From positions 434,001 to 498,000 of the forward strand of contig JACATO010002130.1 of NCBI GenBank assembly GCA_018389105.1: a stretch of DNA of 64,000 nucleotides, written 5' to 3'. Made by a program: the position numbers and the translations under genes. The notes under the pieces were generated by a model, which worked only from the letters and a program-made list of their open reading frames with translations, searched no databases and was not told where the DNA came from. Within the stretch, counting starts at the first letter, position 1; each line of letters opens with the position of its first letter. Origin of the DNA: Nautilus pompilius. Its lineage: Eukaryota; Mollusca; Cephalopoda; Nautilida; Nautilidae. Of the stretch, positions 56,601-64,000 are shown in pieces.

Positions 56601-58848
56601 ATTTCCTTCAAGAACTTCTCCTTTGCATTCACAACTTGACTAACTGTTTGGTGCATGAGGCCTAGCTTTTGGACTATCTCAGCATTCGACATGCCTTTCT
56701 CACTAAGCTTAACCATTTCTAGCTTTTGATTTAAAGTGAGAGATGTGCGACTCTTCCTTTCACTTAAACATTTAGGGGCCATTGTAGGTTATTAATAGAC
56801 CTAATTTCAATATAATAACAATGAAAAAGTTTGAAACACTGCGAGAATTGCAAGAATGTGACACGGAGACACGAAACGTGCAAATGTGGTAAGCAAAATG
56901 GTGCTGATCAATGTGATGTTACTGCCAAAAACCATCAGAAGGAGGCATGTTCTGAAAAAAATAAACATGAATAATTTGAAAAAAGTGCAATATCTGTGAA
57001 ACACGATAAAGCGAGGTATGCCTGTACTTATGCTGTTGTTGTTGTTGCTTTAGGTATAATTAAAATGTTATAATTTAGTTACTGGTTTATATATATATAC
57101 TTTTTAAAGCAGATGTGGCATCAGTATGTACTGCCTTTGGGTAATGAATCTGTTTGAACTCTTTCAGTAGAATAATACTTCACTAGTTTCAAGAAAAAAT
57201 ACAAGCTTTTTAAAAATTTAATGAATCTTTTTTCAATAATTCTTATTTTTGCTTTCACAATTTTAATGCATATTTCATTTGTTTTTAATCTGCTGCATTT
57301 CCTTTATACGTTTTAATAATAATAGGCATAACATTGTAATAATTTTGTTCATACACAATTGACATTTAATTGAAATGGACTTGGTATTCTTCAATTTTTA
57401 TTTTATAGAAATGTAGTAGTTTTTTGTCTGTGTGGTCTGGCTCTAATCTGTTGTTAATGTGAGCGTTTCACAAATGTTCAGTAATGATATTTATTGTATG
57501 CTTAAATGTTTATAGAACTGAAGCAGCTTTTTTAAAAATTAATAATTATACCTTGAAAAGAGAAATGTATATTTGTTTTTTGTTTTTGAATTATTATTTG
57601 CACTTTGTTCTAATTAAATTGTTTTGCATGCTTCATTACGGACATCTCCATTAAATAGATTGCTATCTTTTTTCTGTTCAACAGAACTTACTCATTTATT
57701 TTTTTAATAGTGCACTAACTAAATGTAAATACCTTTTTCTTTTAAAATAAATTTGTAAATTTTTAGAAAAATTACAATTTTTGGATGGTAACTATGAAAG
57801 TTTTTTTTTCTTCCCAGGATAATGTGGGCAGCAGGTGCTATAGCAGCAATGTCTAGCATCACTTACCCAGCTATCAGCGCATTTGTTTCTGCACATGCTG
57901 AAGCAGATCAGCAAGGTTTGTAAATAATTTTTATTTTAATAAATTTTGATAACATTTTAAAATTGTAATTTTCTTGTTAACTTTAAAACAAATCCTGTTG
58001 TTCTTTTGTTTCAGGTGTGGCACAGGGTATGGTGACTGGTATACGTGGTCTGTGCAATGGACTGGGTCCAGCTTTATATGGTTTTATATTTTATCTCTTT
58101 CATGTAGATTTAAATGAGACATCAGACCTAATAAAAACAAAAGTTGACTCTGCAGTTAACTCTTCTCATCCTGCCAGTCAAAACACTATTTTGGTAAGTG
58201 GTTTTATAAAACATTGCAAATGATGACGACTCAGAAAAGTGACTTCTTATAAAAGCCAATCTATTGTGAGGTGATAGTATATAAATGCAAATTAATGTGT
58301 TCTTTAAACAATTTTAATTTTCGAAAATTAATGAGCGATTTTTTTTTAGAAAGCCATTCTCAGCCTGTTTTCAGTCTAGTTATCCACAAGTTGAGAAGAA
58401 CATTTATTTCACTACACACAATAATTTAAATATCTATTTTCATTAAAAAACTATTATAAATGATTTAAAATTAAGCTTGATTTGCTATTATTTTTAGTTA
58501 AAGATAGTTCCTAGAAATGACATGACTTTGTTAAACATTAATTTTGGTTGAGTTGACAGATACTGTTCATTCACTTTCATGATACAGCAGGAAAACTGTT
58601 TATTATTTTATATTGGATTCTGTGATTATGGAAGTATAATTTTATAGATGATAAAATAATTTCCTCAATTTTAGTTTGATTTATTTAACAGAATATGGTA
58701 CCAGGTCCACCATTTGCATTTGGAGCCATACTGGTGATTTTGGCATTACTTGTGGCAATCTTCATCCCAGAAAATCCACATAGCTCTGGTATTAAATCTC
58801 CAACTAAAAGAATAGTGATGGCTTTTGAAACATTTCAAAAGGATCCAG
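44562..58848 (+). CDS. MFSD14A: MFSD14 (HIAT1-like) major facilitator transporter, last exon missing
   Basis: Orphan 12-TM solute carrier of the major facilitator superfamily, orthologous to vertebrate MFSD14A/MFSD14B (hippocampus abundant transcript), which sit in intracellular membranes. The substrate is not established. Exons: 44562-44645, 46271-46366, 47763-47825, 48566-48693, 49015-49129, 53044-53262, 53525-53638, 54302-54373, 54582-54694, 57818-57915, 58015-58193, 58692-58848. Phases agree throughout and give 479 complete codons plus one base; human MFSD14A is 490 residues, so only a short tail is missing. Diagnostic segments: [37 protein letters not shown] (MFS motif A), [56 protein letters not shown]-like [10 protein letters not shown]. 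An in-frame TGA at 44,556 fixes the start at 44,562, or at 44,568 for the second Met. The exact paralogue symbol is uncertain, as invertebrates usually have one gene. Confidence 0.95.
44724..44752. repeat. Polypyrimidine (TCCC)n/(TC)n tract
   Basis: 29 bases of C and T only except at the edges, about 80 bp past exon 1. Confidence 0.9.
44947..44992. repeat. Polypurine (GA)n/(GGGA)n tract
   Basis: A G/A run with only two interruptions by T, about 200 bp from the CT tract and roughly complementary to it. Confidence 0.88.
46271..46366 (+). CDS. MFSD14A: MFSD14 exon 2 (TM1)
   Basis: Encodes [20 protein letters not shown], the first membrane helix. Acceptor TTTTTTAG; donor GTAAGT; 32 codons, phase 0. 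The longer open frame 46,159-46,665 is intron read-through. Confidence 0.95.
46367..47762. other. MFSD14 intron 2, nothing recognised
   Basis: AT-rich sequence. The - strand frame at 47,515-47,727 shows no family resemblance. Confidence 0.5.
47763..47825 (+). CDS. MFSD14A: MFSD14 exon 3
   Basis: 21 codons, [20 protein letters not shown] to K, the loop and start of TM2, nearly identical in character to the vertebrate [20 protein letters not shown]8 begins an NHT glycosylation-like sequon. Confidence 0.95.
47826..48565. other. MFSD14 intron 3, nothing recognised
   Basis: AT-rich sequence; no gene or classifiable repeat seen. Confidence 0.5.
48566..48693 (+). CDS. MFSD14A: MFSD14 exon 4 (TM2-TM3, motif A)
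   Basis: Encodes [19 protein letters not shown], the MFS motif A loop with conserved D and R, then [13 protein letters not shown]. It ends in a split tryptophan codon before GTAAGT. Confidence 0.96.
49015..49129 (+). CDS. MFSD14A: MFSD14 exon 5 (TM3-TM4)
   Basis: Encodes [20 protein letters not shown] and [18 protein letters not shown]. The following 3.9-kb intron contains a pogo-type and a Tc1-type relic. Confidence 0.96.
49340..50900 (-). mobile_element. pogo/TIGD4-6-like transposon relic
   Basis: The - strand carries a CENP-B/DDE-type transposase in pieces. [16 protein letters not shown] at about 50,870 is the N-terminal CENP-B helix-turn-helix. [17 protein letters not shown] at about 50,340 follows, then [13 protein letters not shown] near 50,200 and [20 protein letters not shown] at about 50,130 (second catalytic D). 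The C-terminal [20 protein letters not shown] at about 49,900 matches TILDAIxxVxxAWxxV. The left end is probably near 49,345 (CAGTAAACCCTGAGACTA, a pogo-like terminus). The right terminus was not found. It is frameshifted and antisense to MFSD14. Confidence 0.82.
50901..51899. other. MFSD14 intron 5, between two relics
   Basis: AT-rich with A runs near 51,490. It may include the lost 5' end of the pogo-type relic. No gene seen. Confidence 0.45.
51900..52745 (-). mobile_element. Tc1-like transposon relic
   Basis: The - strand at about 52,650-52,600 reads [16 protein letters not shown], an HTH-like N-terminus. [14 protein letters not shown] follows near 52,470, and [13 protein letters not shown] near 52,240 matches HGGGNVMVWGCFS. 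The frame has stops throughout. Terminal repeats were not established. Confidence 0.65.
53044..53262 (+). CDS. MFSD14A: MFSD14 exon 6 (TM5-TM6)
   Basis: Largest coding exon, 73 codons: [19 protein letters not shown], then [20 protein letters not shown] and [10 protein letters not shown], the central cytosolic loop. Donor GTAAGT. Confidence 0.97.
53525..53638 (+). CDS. MFSD14A: MFSD14 exon 7 (TM7)
   Basis: Encodes [20 protein letters not shown] and [18 protein letters not shown]. 38 codons, phase 0. Confidence 0.97.
53639..54301. other. MFSD14 intron 7, nothing recognised
   Basis: AT-rich sequence; no gene or classifiable repeat seen. Confidence 0.5.
54302..54373 (+). CDS. MFSD14A: MFSD14 exon 8 (TM8)
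   Basis: 24 codons, [20 protein letters not shown] to VVAQ, matching IMKFSPESVAAFIAVLGILSIIAQ. Donor GTGAGA. Confidence 0.95.
54582..54694 (+). CDS. MFSD14A: MFSD14 exon 9 (TM9)
   Basis: Encodes [18 protein letters not shown] and [17 protein letters not shown], ending in a split W codon. The Tigger element is inserted 135 bp into the intron that follows. Confidence 0.95.
54827..54828. repeat. Tigger TA target duplication, left
   Basis: TA immediately before CAAGCATACCTCG, paired with 57,025-57,026. Confidence 0.85.
54829..57024 (-). mobile_element. Tigger (pogo-type) transposon closely resembling mammalian Tigger1
   Basis: A 2,196-bp element with both ends intact: CAAGCATACCTCG on the left, CAGGCATACCTCG inward from the right, flanked by TA at 54,827-54,828 and 57,025-57,026. 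The - strand transposase starts at 56,782 ([12 protein letters not shown], then [18 protein letters not shown], the CENP-B N-terminal HTH). It shifts frame near 56,560 to [20 protein letters not shown] and [17 protein letters not shown] (CENPB DNA-binding half). The DDE region at about 56,270-55,600 is interrupted. The end is [20 protein letters not shown] (55,595-55,404), one in-frame stop, then [15 protein letters not shown] and [20 protein letters not shown] to near 55,000. Stops and frameshifts make it inactive. From memory, both DNA and protein are strikingly close to the Tigger1 consensus of mammals. Confidence 0.95.
57025..57817. other. MFSD14 intron 9 after the Tigger element
   Basis: AT-rich with a short (TTG)n run at about 57,034-57,048 and a polypyrimidine tract before the exon 10 acceptor. 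Confidence 0.55.
57818..57915 (+). CDS. MFSD14A: MFSD14 exon 10 (TM10)
   Basis: Encodes [20 protein letters not shown] and [12 protein letters not shown], matching MMWAAGAVAAMSSITFPAVSALVSRTADADQQ. Donor GTTTGT splits a glycine codon. Confidence 0.96.
58015..58193 (+). CDS. MFSD14A: MFSD14 exon 11 (TM11)
   Basis: Encodes [20 protein letters not shown] and [14 protein letters not shown], then a variable luminal loop with NETS and NSSH sequons. Donor GTAAGT. Confidence 0.97.
58692..58848 (+). CDS. MFSD14A: MFSD14 exon 12 (TM12), last one seen
   Basis: Encodes [20 protein letters not shown] and [13 protein letters not shown], then a cytosolic tail to QKDP. It ends before GTAAGT with one base of a codon. 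Read-through would stop shortly after, so a further exon beyond the window is likely but intron retention cannot be excluded. Confidence 0.93.
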
Positions 58849-59545
58849 GTAAGTCTTTTTTCTCAGAGAGATAAAGAATGAGTGTGCTTGTGTGGCTTGT
58901 TCATTACTGTCATTGTTTAGCATTCCTTTTGTAACCTTGAATATCATTTGAGTTTGGATGTGAAGATTCAAAAAATTATTTTTTTGCTATAAATAGACCA
59001 CTTCTAAGCTACAAGAGCAAAACTTGATGCCATAACTGTCAGTGAAGCATGCATAGCTACAGAAATAGCTGAAGCACTTTGGTCATGAGAAGAGTGTTGC
59101 CTAATCATGAAATAGCATGTTATAAATAGACCAATAGACTATAAATGAGTGTCCTAATTTGAAATGCAATAATGGAGCCTGCTAATATATTGTTTTTATT
59201 TTTTTTTTGCAGCATTTAAGAACTGATTTATGTATTGAGAATGCAACCAAAAATTAAAATTAATATCCAAATTTCAAAACACTGGCCATCAAAGTAGCCT
59301 AGAATATATATTTGTTATAAAAGAAAATTTCAGGTCACTAAATTAATTACTCATAAAGGATTTTTAAATGACGTTTCAGATTTGTTATGAAATATGTTGT
59401 TTTGCTTGCTGTTGTTTATTCAACATTTTGGTCTCTAGTTTTGTATGCGCATAAAAATTACTAATAGAGCATTTAAAGGATTACTTTTTTTTTAGTATTT
59501 CCTTTGTATCAAATAAAACTCTATAAATATTTACTGATGCAAAAT
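58849..59545. other. MFSD14 intron 12 or 3' flank
   Basis: No terminal exon with the expected tail was recognised here or to the end of the window. No other repeat identified. Confidence 0.45.
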
Positions 59546-59720
59546 TGTTACATTTACTTGTACATTGAGATCAATATTTTTTTTGTTTCATTCACAAAAG
59601 ATGTCCAAAATGTCTACCTTTCTCTCTCCTGGACACTTGTAAACAAATTGAAATTTTGGTCAGTTTTTATAGGAGTAACTGTGAATGGCTACCTAAATAA
59701 ACTGTTGTTTTATTTCTGGT

Positions 59721-59785
59721 ACAGAGGTTAGCCATTTATACAATAATAAATGCAAATGAGTGTAGAGGTGTCAGCTTGTGCTACA
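59721..59785 (-). repeat. 3' LTR start (conserved part)
   Basis: Pairs with 63,478-63,544 in the same orientation. Shared strings include ACAGAGGT, ATTTATACA and AAATGCAAATGAGT. The LTR begins TGTAGCAC on the - strand at 59,785. It probably continues to near 59,546 with weaker similarity. Confidence 0.8.
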
Positions 59786-59795
59786 TCTCTCCCTT
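59786..59795 (-). other. Polypurine tract of the Gypsy element
   Basis: On the - strand AAGGGAGAGA directly precedes the TGTAG start of the 3' LTR, the expected place for the plus-strand primer. Confidence 0.75.
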
Positions 59796-62700
59796 AATAG
59801 TTCTTTATTGACCTGCTGGACTATTACACTCCAATCATTATAGGTCTCCAGATCTAATAACTATAGCATCTTTTGGTGGGTTGTTTTCCGAATGCACTGG
59901 GTGATGTCATGAGTGATGGTGTTGGTCTTGTCATTGTCATGAGTCTCATTTATTAGAGTTGTTGGCTGGCTTTTTTGTGTGTGCGCCAGTGCTTGTTGGT
60001 TTCTTCTGATGTTTCTAGGTTAGTACAACATGATATGATTTAGGATTGATGGATCAGTTGATAACTAAACCTTAGCAGTTTAGGTCTTTAATCCATAGTT
60101 GCCTTTTTCTAAGGGTGGTAAGGTAACTGCAGTGACATGTGTAGTTGTCAGCTGTTTTCTTTCACTATCTCTATTCCTTCTCTTTGGACAAATTCAGTGG
60201 CGAGGTTGCTGGACTTGTTCTCAAATGCCTTTTCATCAATAGTTTTTCAGAATTCATTAAAGCATTTGGATGAGTATTGTGGATTGTTGTCTAAGACCAC
60301 AACATTTTGAATATCAAGTAAACTAAATATAGACTTCATAGCATTCTCCACATTTTGTGAAGTTTTCTGGTTGAATAGTCATACATCATCTATCCAGGTA
60401 GGGAAGATGGTATGAGAGATTTTCTCTCAGGACGAAGGTTTAGATCAGACTGAATCTTGTACTTTTCCTGAATAGTTTTGCTTAAGAGAGACCACCAAAC
60501 ACTTATGAGGATTCTTGCTCTACATTTTGTGATCCTTAGGTGACCTTCATGTAACTGGTCTAATATTTCTAGTCATAGGGCACATGGTATGACAATGTTG
60601 TCGTCATACATCAGGAGCTTTTAGTGATGGCCAGATGATGGCAGTTCTAGTAGAGATGTTAACGAGTTTGTGGCATGTATGCTGGCCAGGTATTTTTGCA
60701 GTACTGTTTCACTTTGAGCATTCTACATCTGCATTTTGCACCTCTCTCTCCTGGTTTTTTCTGGTCTCAGGTTTTCATGCCATCACTGCTTAATCAACAA
60801 CATACTTCTCAACTTCTTTGAAAAATGACACCTGAATAACTTGGCTTACTGACTGGGTCATAGACAGCATATCAGCTGTCACTTGGTACATGTAGTACCT
60901 CTGGATTGAATCTCATCATTCTCAGTTGGAAGTGGAGTACTCTTGGTAACATCTTGTAGAGATTAGTGGTGGGGAGAAGTGGCACCAGTGGTTTGTGGTC
61001 TCTCTTGTGTGAAGCATAGTCAGAGGATATACTCAGAAAACTTCTCACATGCCCACATTGCTGCTAATGCTTCTGGATGACAGTGTACCAACTCTGAGCC
61101 ACTTAATGACATCAGTGCATAGCATGCAAGTTTTGTTTTCTTTTCCATCAAGTTGGAAAATAACAGTGCCTAACTTATTTTGGTATGCATCAGCTGCAAC
61201 AGCAGTGTGTCAGTTTGGATCATAGTGAGTAAGAATGTTAGTGGAAGCTAGTTTATTAATCATTTTTAAGGTATCTCATAGCTGCCTCATCCAAACTTGA
61301 CCCTTCTTGAGCAACTGACAAAGTGATCATTGATGTTTTCCAGGGTTTGAATGAATTTAGTCAGTTGATTTACCATCTGATTGAACCTCTAAACCTCTGA
61401 TATTTGGAATAGGAGGGAATTTACATAGCCTTTGTCTTAGCTGGATCTGTCAGGATACCCTCAGGGGTGATTATTTACCCAAAGAAGTGAATTCTTCTTT
61501 TTGAGAACTCATACTTGCCATTAAGAGTGAGTCCTGCTTTCCTTATTTTTGTTTCATGTTCAGGCTGATTAAGGTTGTGAATGAAGATATCTTTGTTGCA
61601 AATGATGGTGTCCAAATGTTCTAAGAGATTTGATGATGTCCTCTGGAAAATTTATGGTGCTGATGTTTGTGACAAAGATGGTCAACTATCTTGACTTTTT
61701 GCTGAGAAGAACCTGCCAAAATTTCAAGTTGCCATCTAATTTTGTGTAGATGACACTATCAAATAATTTTGAAGTTTTTATCAACTATAGACTGAGGACT
61801 ACCTTATTCAAGGAAGTGAAGTCTGCGCGCAATCATACTTGTGTATTTTTCCTTGGTACACATGCCCAAACAGGAAATTGGCTTGTTGACAGGGAAACAA
61901 CATTTTGCTTTTTCATGGAAGGTAATTCTTTCCCAATCTGCTTTAGCAGTGGATGCAGCATCTTTTTTGCTATGTATAAACACATTGTAGTTACTCCCAG
62001 CATGAGTGGTGTGTTGAGACATCTCAATTCGGGGAACTCTGCCCTGGAGACTGCCTGTGAAAACTAAACCTACTGGTGGATGCAACAGGTTAAGGCCCTC
62101 AGTCTGTCTTGCTGAGGACATTGTGTTTATGCACTTTCATTATAAAGCTATCTACTTGGACAGTTTTATTCCCTATTATTAGGCTTGCATTTGTGATCTG
62201 GTCTCGCATCTAATCAGTCAAGGGAACTGGCCTGATCTTCTGAAATGTTTCTTGGCAGGCTGCAAATGGATGTCTTTAATTCGTTTTGTGGCCCACTATT
62301 AATGCTCCTTTGTTGTCTACCTTTAAGATAGTCTACTTACCATTGACATTGATATCCAGTCAAAAGCTTGTTTAGTGATGCATTGACTTTGCCAAGAAAT
62401 GGGGCTCCCACATAATCTAGGTCATTGTCATCTACTTTGTTAACTGCCTTTTTTTTTGGACCTACCTACTGCAGAAAAGTTACCCCTTTTTTGGCATGTG
62501 TTGCAGATAATGTCTTGTTTGCTCTGCTCTGCTGGTGAGTGCGGGCTAGAGATTTATCATGTCACCTACATTGCTTGTTTTGGATAACTTTTATCTATGG
62601 TTAGCTATATTGATTTCCTTTTGCCCTGAAGATGATTAATTTCTCCTGTTTAATTGGCACTTAGCTCCATTCATTGCTTGTGAGTTTCAGATAACTCAAT

Positions 62701-63299
62701 AGCTCAGAGGCATTTGATGATTCTATTTAAATTGGGAGTGGGGTGCTCTTGAAGTAGTTGTCATAGCAGTTCCAATGACAAGACAGTCACAGAAGAATCT
62801 GTTGTTAACCTACAAGAAGCTGTAAGTTGTCTCAGTTGGCCAACAAATTCATCACTGTTTCAGCCTTTTGTACCATGGTGCTAAATTTATATTGTTCAAA
62901 GAGTACATGGTGTTTGGTACAAAGTGTGTTCTTAGCTTTGAGAGGGAGAATTTGTTCAGGGTCCTATTTATCAACATTCATTAATGTGGGTGGACTGTTC
63001 ATGATTTTTGAGTACTCGGTCCCTATTACTGAGCAAAGGATTGAAGTGACTTGAATTTTCCCAATGGATTAGGGGGGTGCCTTTCTGTGTCATTAGCTTT
63101 GCATTAAGCTCAGTAGCAATACAGTAATAGGACCATGCATTTTCAAAGCCTTGCCATTTTTCAGCAACATCTTTTAGAACTATAGCTTGAAGTGCATGGA
63201 TCTGATGGTTGCTAATATTTATTTTATTGCTATTGGTGACAGAAAATGTTACTGAGATATGTGTACCTGTGTTCATCCGGAAGTGGGTTCAACACTTAA

Positions 63300-63544
63300 A
63301 GTCCAGGGCAAGGGTAAAGATTGAATTGTTAGCCAATTAAAGTAAATAATGTGACCTGTATTTCCTTGTTTTAGTCTGAATTATAAAATTAACCCCACTG
63401 TTGCTATCATATGTGAGCTGTGAACATCAATGTAAATAAAATAAACATGTTGATAGAAATAAACTACTACATCTAACACAGAGGTCAGTTATTTATACAG
63501 TGGCAAATGCAAATGAGTAGGACAGGATGTCAGCTAATGCTAGA
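63300..63544 (-). repeat. 5' LTR of the Gypsy element
   Basis: The diagnostic part 63,478-63,544 repeats 59,721-59,785. The inner edge is set near 63,300, just before the gag-like frame at 63,276. No primer binding site was identified. Divergence between the LTRs points to an old insertion. Confidence 0.65.
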
Positions 63545-64000
63545 GTTTTCTATGGATTATCACTTTTGACACTAGTAATAGCATGGATAATGAAGTTTTT
63601 CAGTACAAGAATTGAAGGAGATTTCTTTTTAAACACTTAAAGCTCATAAGAAGTAGTGTAAAGGTGATGAGTCTGCTGGACTCATAGGTATGGGATGTCT
63701 GTCTTGTTTGAGCCATATATTTGGATGGTGGCCTGCTCTGTTCCAGTAATAAGTTGTTAGCATGGTAAGTACAATCATGGGTCTTCAAAAAAAGAAGATT
63801 AAATTCTTTATGAAACCAAACCATAACTTTGGGACAATGTAATGTTATTTCTCTGAGTGTTTTCAAGTTTTCAGAACCTGCAATTCTGTTCATTCCATTT
63901 AGGTATGTAGGACATTACTCAGAAAAAATTATGCTATTCATGTATACCTTACCATTCTCCAATATTACAGGAATGGTAACATCTTTCATCACTTTTATGC
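63545..64000. other. Sequence beyond the Gypsy element
   Basis: The - strand frame at 63,600-63,893 (97 codons) shows no family resemblance. It may belong to another relic that continues past the window. Confidence 0.4.

Larger units (their letters stand above)
59546..63544 (-). mobile_element. Gypsy-type LTR retrotransposon relic
   Basis: The - strand, in order: gag-like WQGFENAWSYYCIATELNAK (63,160-63,100); a nucleocapsid-like knuckle ICNTCQKRGNFSAVGR (about 62,515); the protease/linker region; RT from about 61,970 (LHPLLKQIGKELPSM, RADFTSLNK, then TKLDGNLKFWQ near 61,720). The catalytic box reads NKDIFIH (61,590), where MDDILVH is usual. Then come GLTLNGKYEFSKRRI and TPEGILTDPAKTKAM, RNase H with VAADAYQNKLGTVIF (about 61,190), and integrase with LHEGHLRITKCRARI (about 60,550) and further pieces to about 59,870. 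Frameshifts are many. The left edge is inferred from LTR length. It lies downstream of, and antisense to, the MFSD14 exons. Confidence 0.88.

Noticed and set aside
56345-56665. 106-codon + strand frame
   Set aside because: Antisense by-product of the Tigger transposase.
54829-57024. Human or other mammalian DNA contamination as the source of the Tigger1-like sequence
   Set aside because: TA-flanked ends lie in an intron between MFSD14 exons 9 and 10 that join in frame, and those exons are not mammalian in sequence. Assembly error still needs read-level checking.

Overview
The window is eukaryotic, AT-rich genomic DNA with small coding exons (36 to 219 bp) in long introns that are full of decayed transposons. 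The mix of Penelope-like, Gypsy, non-LTR, hAT, Tc1/mariner and pogo relics plus tRNA-derived SINEs, with two conserved animal genes, points to an invertebrate. A lophotrochozoan fits best. A cephalopod mollusc is my leading guess, from the general look of the repeats rather than from proof. No bacterial-type operon, CRISPR array or tRNA gene is visible.

Region 1 (1-37,909, + strand) is most of the meiotic MutS homologue MSH5. Twenty-three consecutive exons can be joined with GT/AG junctions and consistent phases from 1,904 to a stop at 37,909. They give a 710-residue C-terminal portion. The first exons lie upstream of the window. The Walker A, Walker B and C-terminal dimer segments are intact, so the gene looks functional. 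Its introns hold a hAT relic with a SINE nested in it, a 5'-truncated LINE, several Tc1/mariner relics, a Penelope-like retroelement, a second non-LTR reverse transcriptase relic, two SINE copies and an (AAT)n microsatellite.

Region 2 (37,910-44,561) is intergenic. It has candidate MSH5 poly(A) signals, a decayed SINE and then a CpG-richer stretch that is probably the promoter region of the next gene. That stretch includes a perfect TGACGTCA element and a 7-codon upstream ORF.

Region 3 (44,562-58,848, + strand) is a 12-exon major facilitator superfamily gene orthologous to MFSD14A/MFSD14B (HIAT1). It is complete from the start codon to exon 12. A short last exon is probably outside the window. 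Its introns hold a TIGD-like pogo relic, a Tc1 relic and a complete-ended 2,196-bp Tigger element (54,829-57,024). That element closely resembles mammalian Tigger1 as I remember it, and it is the most striking object in the window.

Region 4 (about 59,550-63,544, - strand) is a decayed Gypsy-type LTR retrotransposon with recognisable gag, protease/RT/RNase H/integrase remnants, two diverged LTR pieces and a polypurine tract.

The two host genes lie head to tail on the same strand and do not obviously act together. MSH5 works in meiotic crossing-over and MFSD14 is a membrane transporter. I found no new multi-gene system. The noteworthy signals are the Tigger1-like element (candidate horizontal transfer), the SINE-in-hAT nest with an exact target duplication, and the strong antisense bias of intronic transposons.
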